Positions 1 to 12,910 of a stretch of 64,000 nucleotides of DNA are shown piece by piece. The notes under the pieces are model-generated. The model was not told the DNA's origin. It saw only the letters and a program-made list of their open reading frames with translations, and searched no databases. Numbering within the stretch: position 1 is the first letter of the stretch; each line of letters begins with the position of its first letter. The position numbers were made by a program, and so were the translations under genes. This DNA is from Cymodocea nodosa. Lineage: Eukaryota; Streptophyta; Magnoliopsida; Alismatales; Cymodoceaceae. The stretch is taken from contig CM072336.1 in NCBI GenBank assembly GCA_036874045.1, positions 24,317,501-24,381,500 of the forward strand. Reading direction: 5' to 3'.

Positions 1-880
1 TTGAATTTTCTTTCTGTGATGTTGCTCTGCTTCTTTTGTGATCTCTGATCACCATCCCTATCATTCCTGTTTCTCTTCCCAGTCTCTACCATGACTTTAA
101 CGGAACAAAAATCCGAAAACCAGGGAAGACTGCAAAGGACATAACAATCAACGACACTCCGGAGAAGCAACGGAACAAATAAACATCAATTGTTCATGCA
201 CACATTGCTAAATGGAAGCTACAAGCACAAACTATGGCCATAAAAAAGAGAAAGACTGAGAAGCGGGTACAAAACATATATCGCCAAAACCATGTAAAAG
301 AACACAATTAAATGTTAACAATTGCACATGACCACATTCTTAAACGAAAGCTACAAGGATAGACTATGGCGACAAACGGAAAACAAAATCCAGACACGGA
401 TAATGACTGGAAAACACTACCATAAGCAACGTGTGAGCATTTCAACGCAGAAGTAAGCACCATGACGCAACGGTAAAAGAAACAAACCAATATCAACTCC
501 ACATGCACAAATTGCAAAATGGAAGCCAAAACCACATAAAAAGAAACCTACACACTTTCTGTCCACAAAAGAAAAAAAAAAACTCGACTAAAATAAAACT
601 CGACTTTTTCCTACACCATCTCGAAGCAAAGACAAGAGAAGAAAAACGGAAAACTCGAAAACATTAGAAATCATAGCGGAAACAAAAGGATACTATTTTT
701 ACCCTACAAGAGATGCCGGAAGGGTTGCAACGAACGATCTTTGTCGGCGGACGCTCGTTGTCCGAAGGGAAGTGTAGGAATTAGGGTTTACCGCGCTCTC
801 GAGCGTACAACGCGCGCAAAATAGGGGGGAAGAGAGAGAGTCAGAGAGGGAGGGAGGGAGGGAGTACCTTGTATTCGTCG
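1..880. other. Noncoding left edge with diverged short tandem repeats
   Basis: No convincing coding sequence. Three diverged copies of a unit of roughly 120-190 bp can be followed near 186, 303 and 490; each has an 'aattg...cacattgc/ttc' core and then an 'aagctacaag' or 'aagccaaaacc' block. Around 700-880 the base composition rises and the reverse strand reads 'aaaccctaatt', a motif common in plant 5' leaders. This could be the 5' end of a minus-strand gene lying to the left, but no exon supports it. Confidence 0.3.
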
Positions 881-2885
881 TTTCACCGAATAAGACCGAT
901 TATATCAGTCACGAAATGGGCCGAACCGGAATGAGCCCAAGAATGGCCCATTCATTTTAATTCCAATAACCGATCGTTGATTTTTATCTAGAAGAGGGAG
1001 ATTTTCATATTAAGTACTACTTCAAATAAAAATTTAATTTTTTTTCATACGAGTACATATAAAGATAAAATCAATCACATATATTTTATTATTAAATTAT
1101 GATAAATGCATGGTAAAATTATTGCTTAAGTTTAAAAAAAAATTATAAAATATTTTAGCTTCATTTGTTTGCAATTCGCAATACCATGATAGGGTTGTGG
1201 ATTTGCAATGGGGTAACATCATTCGAGAGTGCCAATGAACCTATAGAAGCAGATGTTTCAGTTTGTGTTGTTTGAATGATCAAAGTTCTCACTGTTCATT
1301 TCCCCAAATACCCTCCTATGCGGGCAGTTTGACAATTTTCCATAGAAAGAAATATCCACTACGCATTTATAGGACATGGTTATTTTTTTATTAATTTTTA
1401 TTATATTTAATAAATAATACTACCAAGGGCTTTTATCATAAATATCCTAACAACACTCCCAAAATGGTAAAAACTTCATAAGCAAAAAGTTTACAACAAA
1501 CAGATCGCAAAGCGGAACTGGGAATGTCAAAACTCAATAAAGAGCTCACAGGTGGAATGCCATGGAAAAGAAGCATAATTGGAAATGTCCCTGAGAATGA
1601 GTGCCTTTTTCCCTAAAATACGTGTTATAAATTAGTTAAGTACGTGTTTAAAATAAGACAACAAAAAGAAGATTAAATGTGAAGTGATACGCAATTACTG
1701 TAAAATCCACCGAAAATAAAATTCATTTTCCTCGTCAATTAGGAATAATGGAACTGAATGAATACAAAATCTTATTTTTGAAGTCAAAGTATGAGTTGTA
1801 ACGATTATTATTAATTTGTATATAAACGTTGTTTCATGGTTATGAAATAAAATGATACATTATATTTATAATGTATCAAAAATAACAAGGACATTAAGAC
1901 AAATAACCCGTAATAAAAAATAGTAAACGAATTGGACCAGTCAACAATTATATGCTCGGTCGATGGATCAACATTCCCTTTACCTTCCCGGTCGTTTCCG
2001 GTCACCGAAGACCCGCACGTTTTTGCACTACCATCCTCGGTAAATTACATAATCACTAAAGATTCTTTTGGGAAAAATTTTAAATTCTTTGTTTTTTACA
2101 CAATCATGATTTTAAACGAAATTATTTTAAAATACCATTGATATTATTTGATAAAAAATTCTGTAAAATTTGAGCAAATTTCTGCAATTCATTTTTTCAA
2201 AATTCTGGAATGGTGAAAAAGTTCGATTTTAATTAATTTTGTACCATTCTCCCTCCATACACAAAATCCAATTGTAAAATAAATATTAATCAAAAAAATT
2301 CCTAATAGATTTTATAAAATAACCTAAAATTTCACAATTTTCGTTGCTTTTAAAATCAATCATTTTACAAATTTTTTTTCGCTCTAAAATTACATCCAAA
2401 TCATACCTGAGTCTTATTACATTTTAGTACCGTTGGTGATGGAAGAAGGTAGTTCTCACGGAGAACGAGGAAGCAAAAGATCAAAAAGAATTCAGGATTA
2501 AAATAGAAAAAGAACATCTAGATTTTTGGAATTGGTAAAAATGTAAGCACTAGAATTTAAATCCTGGAAACGTATAACTACGTAATTTTAATTAATTCAA
2601 CCAGAACATGTCTATTTTAATTAAAAAAAACAGAACTAGTCTATGTGCTAATGTGCTCTAAGATTATACCTTAAATACATATATGATAATAAAAACATGT
2701 CAATAAGATAATTTTTTCTGCAATTCAACCCCTCTCTTTCTCTTGATTTATTAGGGAAAAAACAATTGTCTAGATATCGCAAATAACCCAACACCCGATA
2801 AAAACAACTCCTCGCCGACTCTAGGAGTTGGTGGGCTGGACGGCACATTTCTCTCTCTTCCTCCTCTTCCCCGGCGTTCTCCCCC
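881..2885. other. AT-rich intergenic region upstream of PEX13
   Basis: About 2 kb of AT-rich sequence. I see no coding region, RNA gene or intact mobile element. The last 100 bp before the PEX13 start codon are C/T-rich ('ctctctcttcctcctcttcc'), as expected of a plant 5' leader. Confidence 0.4.
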
Positions 2886-5781
2886 ATGGCGGCCGCCAAC
2901 GCCGACGGCGGGAATCCAGGTGAAATCTCCCTCCCCCTCTTGTCATCCTCTCCTCTGGTTCCTCGTCCTTGTTCTATGATTGGATCATATCCTATTGAGA
3001 CGAAGAATACTGACCCTGAAAATGATCCTCTGGTTCATGGATTTTGGTTTCTGAAAAGTGGGAAGGGTTTCTATCTTTTAGGGAAGTTGCGGTTGGGATC
3101 GTGGATCATGGTCCTGTTTGGGTGGGGATTGGATTGGATATCGATAAAAGTTGGAGGATGTTTTATCCGTTCTGTATAATCCGTTTGAAAATTTCACTTG
3201 GGGCTTTATCAGATTGGGCATATGCATAATTCTGATGAAACAACAGCCAAAATCCTAAATGAAAAGCCATAGGTTTTGTCGTTAAACTCAGGAACTTCTT
3301 CAGATCTAGGAATTCAACAACAGAAGCTAACTACTATCTTAAGCTGAAAGTATAAGGGAGAGAGTTTAGGTTTTTTGCTGCAGCGAAAAAACAAAAAAAG
3401 AGCCGATCCCCGAGTCGCGTCGGGTATTCCGGTGCGGTTTTGGTAGCAATATATGCATGTAATAAATAGTATTGTAAAAGATCACCTCTCCAATGTGACA
3501 ATAGCTATATCTCATTTCCGTATTCCACCACCATCCGAAACCCCTAACTTCACCATAGATCGACCACCAATCTTCCGATATTACCGATGAACAGCGCACC
3601 AACGGCGGGAGCAGCAACAGGAACCGTTACATTTTCGTGTGGGTTCTTTGTCACTTTTCCAAAACTCTTGTTAAGAATGTTTTATTGCTATACCGATACA
3701 TCCATAACTGATGCCTTGCTCCTTTTATACACTTTGGCCTTTTTAATTTCAATTAATATTAAGTCCACTCTCCTGAGTGCATGGTAGAGAATCGTTTTAT
3801 GGTGGGATATATTGGTTGCTATTGCTATCGATAAATCTGCCAGAGCTTCCAATTGGAATCAGACTTAAGACAGGATAGCATGGTTGGTCTGGTCATTCCC
3901 CGAACGGTTTGACGACATTACAGAACATGGAAACATTATTCTTTACTGTTTGTGATTTTATGTCAAGGTGATAACAGTGTCCTATAATCATGATAATGAT
4001 AATGATGACCACTTCGTAAGATGTATCTAATCTCAATTGTGCGTACCAAACATAACCATCATGTTCACTTTGCTTATACTTAACAACTGTGAAGTGCCAT
4101 CTTAACATATATTTAGATGTTTTTCTCCTTTTTCATTTTGGGTTAATACATATAAATCTTGCAGCTACTGCACCACATCAAACTCCAAAGGCATTTGAAG
4201 GGGCTGGGATTTCACATTCTGATTCACCTTTCAAGCCCCCATCTGTTGGTAGAACAACTGATGTAGTTGAAGCATCTGGCACAGCTGGGGAAGTTGTTCC
4301 TGCAAATACTAATGGTGCTGTTTCTCGACAGCCACCAAGGTCTTGGGAAACCAGCAACATAAATGGTTATGGAGGTAATTAGCATTAGGCTTTCTCAGCT
4401 GTTTATATTTGTATTTAGTTCCAACCCTTCAAAGAGGATTGCATGTCTTGTTCTTAATGTGAAATATAACTCTGACTATGAGGTTGGCTGCCTAGCATGC
4501 ATTCTACAACCACTTAATATTATTTTCCTTGTCTTCCTACAGGTATGAACTACAATTCTGGTTATGGATCCGGTATGTATAGCCGTCCTTATAGTGGATT
4601 CTCAAACTATGGGTATAGAGGAGGCATGTATGGTGGAGGAATGTATGGTGGCGGCATGTATGGTGGGAGTGGCCCGTATGGTGGGACTGGTATGTATGGT
4701 GGGGGCATGTACGGTGGATATGGGATGGGCGGCATGGGTGGTCCTTTTAATCAAGATCCAAATAATCCATCCGGTGGTCCAGCTCAACCACCAGGCTTCT
4801 GGGTTTCCCTTCTTCGAGTGGTATGTACACAATTACTTTCTGAACCGATGCCATACCTGCGAAACATAAATATATACTATTACAACATGACACCATAGAA
4901 CATGTGCTTCTAGTTAGAATAGAAATGACATGGACTTTAGCATTGGGGAGAAGCAATAATACAATGAAAAGAGCGTGGGCAATTATGTTCACCATTTATT
5001 TGCTATTCTAGTGTAGGCAAAACATGAAATCCATACACTACAATTGAAAACTCAATTTGTTGTTCATATGCATTTTTTATTTATAATGCTGTTCATATGT
5101 ATTGTTCTTTTCTATTTTATATTCTTCACTTTAGTGTAGTCCCAACTCATCTAATTAGCGGCAAATGTCTCAAGTGATTTTTCATGCAGCAATATAATTA
5201 TATATTTTTGGTAATAGTAGATTTATTGAATTCAATGAGATTTACCATTGCTTTTAACTAAGTGATTTATAGCAGTTAGCATATAATTAATTCGATATCA
5301 CCATTTCTTGTTCTAGAATATCAGTGAGTTTTCTTTCGATATTGATTTCTAAAATACCTTGGACATGTTTGGTGCAGATGGAGGGTGTGGTAAACTTCTT
5401 TTCGAAGATATCAATGCTTGTGGACATGAATACTCAGGCTCTCAATGGCTTTATGTACGCGATGCTTCAGGTACTATACCCTCAACCCACAAATACTACA
5501 ATCATCCCTCTCCATGCAAATTTTACAGCTCCCACGTTTTCTGTTGTCTACAGCTGTTGAATTCTTCGGGTCACCTATATGGAGAGCTAGCACTGTTCGT
5601 GTTTAGATTGCTTGGGATCAAAAGGAGACCAAGGAAGCAGCCTCAGGTTGCTGGACCACCTGGGAAGCCGATGCTGGGTCCTGGTACGCAGGACCAGCGG
5701 CAGAAACTCATTGAAGGTCCGAAGGCAGCCTCCGGTTTGTTTGACAACATCTGGGGAGACGACACGGGCAAGGCGACATGA
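2886..5781 (+). CDS. PEX13: Peroxisomal membrane protein 13 (PEX13)
   Basis: PEX13 belongs to the docking/translocation complex at the peroxisomal membrane, which imports PTS1 and PTS2 cargo carried by PEX5/PEX7. Five exons can be joined with GT/AG borders: 2886-2919, 4165-4374, 4543-4820, 5378-5470 and 5554-5781, giving 280 aa. Visible landmarks: a Pro/Ser-rich N-terminus with the plant block VEASGTAGEVVP, the RSWE motif, a Gly/Tyr/Met-rich MYGGG repeat segment, then PPGFWVSLLRVMEGVVNFFSKI, a membrane-region block LLNSSGHLYGELALFVFRLLGIKRRPRK, and a C-terminus ending GPKAASGLFDNIWGDD. The order and the ending match Arabidopsis PEX13 as I know it. Like plant PEX13, and unlike yeast, it shows no SH3 domain. 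The first intron is 1.2 kb. Exon 1 codes for only eleven residues and is the least certain part. Confidence 0.93.
4617..4740 (+). repeat. In-frame MYGGG-type repeat in PEX13 exon 3
   Basis: Repeated 'atgtatggtgg' units of 12-15 bp encode about eight runs of (G)MYGG(G) with variants GPYGG and GMGG. The repeats keep the reading frame. This is the low-complexity Gly/Tyr/Met region typical of plant PEX13; aromatic/glycine repeats of this kind can form cohesive, phase-like meshes (family knowledge, not shown here). Confidence 0.85.
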
Positions 5782-7830
5782 TGCGACTATACCTTTTGGC
5801 ACGTGAGGGCGAGACTCTTGGCACGCCGTATAACCGGCGAATGCTTGACTGGGTCTATGATGGATGTGTATTGGACGTATTGGTGGTGTGTGTACAGCGT
5901 GTTGATGCTGGTCTAAATAACATCCTGTCATCTTTCATTGGAAATTGCAACAGTGACGATGACTTGGCTGTGAATGATCTTAATGTGCCTGTCCTATTAC
6001 GTTGATGGTTACGAGAGTAAGCAAGTAATGCCCAAGAAAAGCAAAAGTTGTTCTGTCACCCTGTGGTACCTGTTATTCAAGCTGTCCACAATTTACGTAT
6101 GGTTATTTAATTGTAATTTACATGTAATTAAATTGTAATTCATAATTAGATTATCACATTTAATTTTTTATAATTATAAGCTTTCAATTTGGATTATATG
6201 ATCACAAATTCTTTAAGATTAAATTGTAAAATTCATTATTTACATGTTCTCAATTAATTTATATTTTATTATCAAACATTAGATTTTGATTATGTAATTT
6301 AATTTATTTTAAGGCTTTTTTGATTGTCTATAATTTATGTAATGCAACCGTCCTCATTTAGATTATAACATTTGAGTTTTTATGATTATAAACGTTAAAA
6401 TTTAGTTCTTTAAAACTTACTCAACGGACCAAATATGAACCCAAATGGTAAAATTAATTTTTTATAAAATTTTATAGTTAATTTATATTCGACAAACATG
6501 CATTTTAATTTGATCTTGAAATATAATTTAATTATATTACATTAAGATTATGTTCAATCAAAACAAAACATAAGATTACATTCAATTAAACAAGACTTAA
6601 GAATACAATTTGTATCTTGTTCTCGTCCTACATTCAGAATCCAGGCGAATCACAATTTTCCTATGGTAACTAGAACAGTTCACTAAATATCGCATTGATG
6701 AGAACCCTGTCTGTTATGTCCTTCAATCGGAAAGACCATTTTGAAGTGCCCCAACTATAAATTGTGAAAAAATTTAAATCAAATCTAGCTTACGAACTAC
6801 AGTGATTTGGTTATTCAAGTGTTAACAACGAAATTCAATCTTATCAAATTCACCTGGCATAATATATAAATAAAAAGAAATCTCTAACTCCAAGCTACAG
6901 CCTACGAAGCAGGTGTCATACAGTAAAAATGTGAAGAGTAGAACCATTAAATCATCTTTGTACGTTTTAATATTCTAACATCATGCTGCAAGGTGAACCC
7001 TAAACCCTAATAGCAACGAAAACATAATTATCCTAATAAAAAGAAATAAGGGCTAAAGATGTCACTGATAATAATCCAAGTGAAAATCACAAAGAGACTG
7101 CATGTGGTGATATAACTTTCGACAAGTAGAATGAATTCTAATGCAAAACGGCTTCTAATGAGATTCGTAGAATTACCACCATGTGAACGAACAAAAGCAG
7201 AATGACGATTCCTTCATGAAGAGTATACTTAAATTTGAGGGGAAACTTGAAGGATGGAAATCTACTATATATCTAAGCTTTGGCGAAAAACATCTTATTT
7301 TAATTTGAAGAGTATACTAATCTATCGGTCTTTCATGTATCAGCTCCCTCCACCCCTCGTGGGTTGCTTGTATCAACAACGTCCTCCCCTTGTTCTGCAA
7401 GGAGATTTATACACTTGGGTGGGGTTGAGGTAGGGAGGCCCTTTGCTTGTTCAGCTTGGGATCAACATCTTGGCCTTCATGTATGAGATGATGCCATCGC
7501 TGGTGGCTGGTTGGCAGGCTGGGATATTGGTAGGGATGGACTGCAGTTTGTTCTTTTGCAATATGCTGAAGGCACCATGTTGTTCTTGGGTGTCTCAAGC
7601 AAAAATCTACAGAACCTGAGGTTTTGAAATGCTAGCTGTGCTCAAGAACAATTTTGCTAAGAGTTTGATTATGGAAATCAACATAGAGCATGGTGGGCTG
7701 AAGGAATTAGTTCAGGTTCAAAACTGCATGGCAGATGGCATACCTGGACTTCCTCTGCCTTCCAAATGAATCCCTATGGCTGACTGGCATTCTTTTGTGG
7801 ACAAAGTAGACAGAATAGCTGTTTGGAAGT
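5782..7830. other. PEX13 3' region and AT-rich intergenic DNA
   Basis: The first 250 bp or so are likely PEX13 3' UTR. From 6100 to 6620 the sequence is very AT-rich with recurring 'taatttaatt' style words. Between 7320 and 7800 the composition is more balanced and may be an old retroelement piece related to the LINE remnant downstream, but I found no readable domain. Confidence 0.3.
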
Positions 7831-8060
7831 AGTGTTTTCAAAATCGGATCAGAAACCGTACCATTTTCCTGTACGAACCGGTTTTAATAACCGGTCCAAG
7901 AGGTTCAACCGGTACAACCAGATAACATCACTATGACATCATTTTTAATTAAAAATAAACATTACAGAAAATTGGGGAAATCCAAAAAAAATTGAAAAAT
8001 CAGAAAAAATCCCAGAAATGGTGATATTTTTTAGATGCATTCACCATTGTGATGTCGAAA
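7831..8060. mobile_element. Possible MITE-like sequence
   Basis: Starts 'gtgttttcaaaatcgga' and contains several 'accggt' palindromes ('gaaccggttttaataaccgg', 'caaccggtacaacc'). This composition resembles small non-autonomous hAT-like elements of plants. I did not find a clear far terminal repeat or target duplication, so the class and right boundary are uncertain. Confidence 0.25.
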
Positions 8061-8064
8061 GATA

Positions 8065-8985
8065 ATGAGATATCTCTCACACATCGTCAATTTACCTTAT
8101 CGAAGTGTCTTGGGACCACAATGTCTCACTGCTAGTCCAGCATCCTCCCCTTGGAACCCCCCCCTCCTTACAAACAACATGAGATTTGATCTGGGTGACA
8201 GATCTTCTACTGAGTTGCGAAGGGACCAAGTGGTGTGTGGACTCTGCCTTTAGATTCTGCTATCCTGCTATATTTGACTTGATCATGAACCTGACAGCAA
8301 AGTTAAGTGACCTTGACACCTTGACTCATGGCTCTTGGTCCTGGAACCTCCAGCTCAGGAGAAGTATAATGGACAAAGGGATGTCTGAGCTGACTGAGCT
8401 TCTTTGGCTGATGCCCCAGTGTATGCCAGATTAGTCTAAAGACTGATCACCTCATTTTGACCCCTAGCAAGTTTGGCAACTTCAATCTTGGGAGCTATTG
8501 CAAGGCACCATCTGGTACCTCCCACTCCCACAGTAACTAGAGGCTGTATGTTCTAGCGTGGTCGGCTAGGTCCCCTCTTGACAGTGAAACTTTTTGTGCC
8601 TGCCGTCGCTGGGGCAACTTATTACTTAAGTTTATAGGCACAAATGGCTAAGAGATAACAATGCCCAATGTGTTCTTTGCCATCATTCTGATGAGGAATG
8701 CAGCCACCTATTCTTTGCTTGCAAGGCCACGGTAACATCTGGAATCAGATGCCTCCACTGGTCCTCGGTGATAACTTACACTTCCACTTGGTAACACAAA
8801 CTTTTGTTGAGGATACATACAAACCCGAGACTATTTTGCTGAGAAATGATATCGTTTTCAGCCACAACAGCTGGAGGGAGGAGGAGGTTGTGTTTCAGAT
8901 CAGAGGTCAATATCAGAGTTGGGTGACTGCCTTCAGCCGAGAGGGATATGCTGTAATTTTGTTGTCTTTTTTTGTTTCTCATTGA
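8065..8985 (+). mobile_element. LINE (L1-type) 3' remnant with zf-RVT domain
   Basis: Reading across frames, 8640-8760 encodes LRDNNAQCVLCHHSDEE, then CSHLFFACKAT. This is the C-x2-C...H-x4-C zinc-binding module (zf-RVT) found at the C-terminus of plant L1-type LINE ORF2 proteins. The following open stretch to 8985 (NDIVFSHNSWREEEVV) fits the Trp-rich tail after that module. Upstream fragments around 8186-8434 are in other frames. Frameshifts show a dead, 5'-truncated copy. The RT and endonuclease domains are not visible here. Confidence 0.65.
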
Positions 8986-9615
8986 TTTCTATTTTGTGAT
9001 TTTATGATTTTCTTGGTCAGTTTCTTGTATCTAGAGGAACCTTATTTTCAATGCGATTCAGTCAATTCACCGATCAGAAAAAACGTAACCATCTCAATGT
9101 TGCGAAATCGGAAAAGTTAATCAAGTTGCATTATAGCACTAGCATGTCAAAGTTCAACATTTTGATCTCTGACCTAAGTTGGAACATCTTCCCAATATTG
9201 GGTGCTAGTTGACCTAGCTAAACTTGCGTCCAGCTCCATCCCTAGCTAGGATTTATCAAATTTCTAATGGTTTGGGTGGCATACGACCTGACAACCAGTT
9301 TTTTACTTGAGTAGACCTACTTCAAACCACCATCCCTTTTTCCATCCTCGTTTGAAATGATTGATTAGGATCCCTAGCAATTAATCTGAGAAGTTTATAG
9401 GTTTGAGATTCCAAATTTAGAAGGCCTCTTGTTTGGATGGTGCACCTAGGCTTCCAAGTGGAGCAAAACGTTCCTTTATTGCCAACTTAGCATTCATGAA
9501 GAGGTCAGGTGCCAGTATTTGCAATATCAAAGCCACTCCCATTAACATGGAAAACCATGATGATAATAAATATTGTATATAGCAACATTATTTAGTTGTT
9601 CTACAATGTTACTTC

Positions 9616-9617
9616 TC

Positions 9618-9697
<80 letters not shown>

Positions 9698-9698
9698 C
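9616..9698. repeat. Microsatellite (CT)n followed by (ATCT)n
   Basis: About 40 bp of perfect CT dinucleotide runs straight into about 40 bp of ATCT tetranucleotide, then 'acctatatatat'. A compound simple repeat in intergenic DNA. Confidence 0.95.
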
Positions 9699-10414
9699 CT
9701 ATATATATTAGTTTATTATACTTAATATGAATTATCCATATTTGCCAAGTCTCCTTGTGCTAGTGTTTGATTGCTCTGTTGTGACATAAAGGCTACAGTT
9801 TTGAATATTAAGAACAATGTCTTTATTTATAATGCAAAACTACATACAATTAGACTATCCCAGATTCCCAAGACCCAACATTAGTGGGAGCCTTACGCAC
9901 CTGGTTTACCTTTTTAATCATTTAGGGGAGTCAACAGCTTCAATTCCATTAAATACAACAAAAACAACCCATGCCAAAATCTCATAATGTGGGGTCAACT
10001 ACATGAATCATTTTCCTTCACATTACCATATATGATCAAATCTTCAATTAAATTACATAAATTTAATTTTTTTTCTCACAATTCTTAACAAAGTAATTTT
10101 AAGTTTTTCACTATTATTTCTGTTCACACTAACTAATTTCTTTCTCCTGACTAGTACATCTTTTAACCTCTTAACAATATAAACAAGTTACACTGATTTT
10201 CTCTGATCTACAATTAGTGTAACTCCTCTATTTCTAATAAAATTGTTTCTTAACTTCATCTTTTATAGTATTACCACTCATTAATTTAAGAGTTCATATT
10301 TTTGCAACACTTTCATAAGATTATGCTTTAAACATAGTATTTTGAGTAATATAGGGTATAGTCAAACAAACTGCAACTTTATAGAATTCTCCTTCTAAAT
10401 TTAATGATATCCTC

Positions 10415-10899
10415 CTATCACCTAACACCCAAACGAGTGCAAGGTAGCCCAACCAAACGTATTTGCCCATAGCTTCCTTCTCAACAACGCCCCATTGGAA
10501 CGGCAGTGTGCAACCTCTACTTCATCTTCCTACTCGTGTCGTGTTTACTCTGCTCGCACTCCCTTCTCCACCTCCAAACTCACACAAAGCACCCTAGGCC
10601 CTCTCCCAGTTCATCGCTCAATGCTTCTCACATTTGATTTTCAGTACTTTGTCACAGTTTCCTCAACACTAGAAGCCAAGGTCAAAGATTCGTGTCTTCG
10701 CCTAACAAATATCACATGCCGCTCTAGAAGGGGGGCACACAAAGTGGGAATTGCCTAGCAAATATCACATGCCCCTCTAAAGGGGGAGCACACAAAGTGG
10801 GAAGAGGGGGTGCATGGAGCCCAAAAAGGGCTTGACATGTGTAGAGAAATTTTTAAAAAAATGGGTGCCCACAACTTGTGGCTGCAAGAATATAAACCA

Positions 10900-10965
<66 letters not shown>

Positions 10966-10975
10966 TGGAAATTCC
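10415..10975. mobile_element. Insertion or replacement inside the RTE copy
   Basis: RTE coding similarity breaks after GETKEFPI (near 10,975) and resumes near 10,400. The sequence between is more GC-rich and unrelated. It carries an imperfect 50-bp direct repeat ('ctagcaaatatcacatgcc' near 10,700 and 10,757) and a simple repeat. It may be a small nested element or a deletion filled by foreign sequence; no terminal repeats were identified. Confidence 0.45.
10901..10966. repeat. Microsatellite (CT)n(TA)n
   Basis: About 20 CT units directly followed by about 12 TA units. It creates spurious poly-(Ser/Leu) and (Ile/Tyr) open frames on both strands. Confidence 0.95.
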
Positions 10976-12910
10976 TTAGTTTCACCTTCTATACTTTTAA
11001 TAGTAATAACTTCATTATCATATATATCTTTTATAATATTAATATATCCTACAAACATGCATTTTCTTTTTAAAACCCAAAAGTTTCTAGATACTCTATC
11101 ATGAGCTTTTTCTAAATTAATAAAAACCATATAGAAGTCATTTTTCTTAACTCTAAAATTTTCTATTAGTTATCTAAGTAAATGAATAGCTTTCATTATT
11201 GACCTACCTATAGCATAAACCATATAGTTACATGCGCTAGTTTTTGCTTAATTATCATTTCTAGCAAATTATCATTTCCTATACTTTCACGGTATAACTC
11301 ATTAACTTAAAACCACAATAATAATTACAATTCTATGTCTCTTATTATTAAATATAGGTGTTAAGGAACTTTTTCTCCATTCATCTAGCATCTTCTTTGT
11401 CTTGAAAATTATATTAAAAAGCTTAGTTAACTACTTAATCCTTCACCCATAGACTTCCACACCTTAATAAGAATACCATCTAGTCCATTAGCTTTCCCAC
11501 ATTTCATTTTCTTAATAGCTCCTTTTACCTTTAAACAATTATTTCTTCTAAAATAACTACAATTTATATCCTTTGTACTACTACCCAAATTTTACATGTA
11601 AGAGTTTCTTATGATAGATTTATCAAAAAGTTTACTAAAATATCTACATCAACTTTTACCATCTTCATCCTTAATACAATTTACTTGACTAAAACCATTA
11701 AATTTCTTTTCTCTAGTCATAGCCAAATTATATATTTTATTTTTCTCTTGTCATGTGTTCAAAGTATCATATAATTCCTTATAGACCTAATTTTCAACTT
11801 CACTAGCAATTTTCTTAGCATTACTTTTTGCTACCTTATACTTCTCTAAATTTTCTTTATTTCTACATTTATGATAGGTTTTATAACATTCTTTTTTTTC
11901 TTTTATTATCTTTTATACATCTTCATTCCACCACCAACTTTCTTTATCTAATGGAGCTACCCAACAAGTCTCTCTTAAAATTTATCTAGCAATCTTTTTA
12001 ATACAAGCAATCATTTCATTCCAAATTTTATTTGCATCTCCATCTAGTTTCCATATTCCATTTGACAAGTTATTTTTTAATGTCATTTTCTTTTCCCCTT
12101 ATAGATTTCATCACCTAATTCTTGGATTCTTATGTACTTCAATCATTCTCTTCCTAATCTTAATACTAACATTCAAAACAAAAAACTTGTGTTGTATAAT
12201 TAAGTTTTCTCCTAGAATAATCTTTGCACATTCTTTGATCTTATTTTTTTAGTAAGAAAAAAATCTATTCAACTAAGATTTAAACTGCTTCTAAATGTAA
12301 TTAAATGCTCCTCTCTTATCATAAAATAAATATTAACTATTAAAGGTTACAAGATACGTTAAAGTCTAAAATATCCCTTTTCATTTCTGTTACTAAAACC
12401 AAATCCTCGATGGTTTCTTTCATATCTTCTATTTTGCTCTCTTGTATGACCATTTAAATCCCTTCTAATAAATAGTTTTTCACTAATAAAATAAAATATG
12501 AACTAAAATATTCAAATCTTCTCAAAATTTCTATTGAATAAATTCTCCTAAACTTACTTTTGGAGCACATACACTAATTATATCAACCATCTCATTTCCT
12601 ATTACAAGCTTAACATTATAACTTTATCTTCTATCCTTATCACGTCAACAATTTCATTTCCTAAACTTTTATCAAGTATTATTCTAACTCCATTCCTACA
12701 CTTATCTTTTTATGTATACCACAATTTCAAATTACTATCCTCAATTAACCCAAATTTTTCTCCCACCCATTTAATTTCTTACAAGTAAAATATGTTAATT
12801 TTCCTTCTCATCACTATAACCACTATTTCCATACTCTTACCTATTAAGATTCCAATATTCAAGGTTGCTAGCCTAAGTTAGTATTTTGGGCTAACTTCTT
12901 TATTCACACT

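Larger units (their letters stand above)
9950..12910 (-). mobile_element. Degenerate RTE-clade non-LTR retrotransposon
   Basis: On the minus strand, starting near 12,880, the translation gives NIGILIGKSMEIV, then RRKINI, EIKWVGEKFG and LKLWYT. This is the AP-endonuclease start of plant RTE elements (family pattern NIGTLTGKS...KRKIN...QETKWVG). Further on, near 12,450, RRDLNGH and GFGFSNRNEKG match the endonuclease GGDFNGH region. At 11,130-10,975 MVFINLEKAHDRVSR...GETKEFPI is the start of the reverse transcriptase. A piece resembling the late RT/C-terminal region lies near 10,300-10,400. The 3' end near 9,960-10,010 has the family's 'tcatgtagt..accccacattatg..' tail and a degenerate (GTT)n. 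Stops and frameshifts are everywhere, so it is inactive. The catalytic RT block is missing, replaced by the insertion at 10,415-10,975. Confidence 0.85.

Noticed and set aside
6990-7015. 'aaccctaaaccctaa' run that looks telomere-like
   Set aside because: Only two units; such short interstitial telo-boxes are common in plants and do not indicate a chromosome end.
10755-11104. Long Ser/Leu/Ile/Tyr repeat proteins near 10.9 kb
   Set aside because: They are translations of the (CT)n(TA)n microsatellite.
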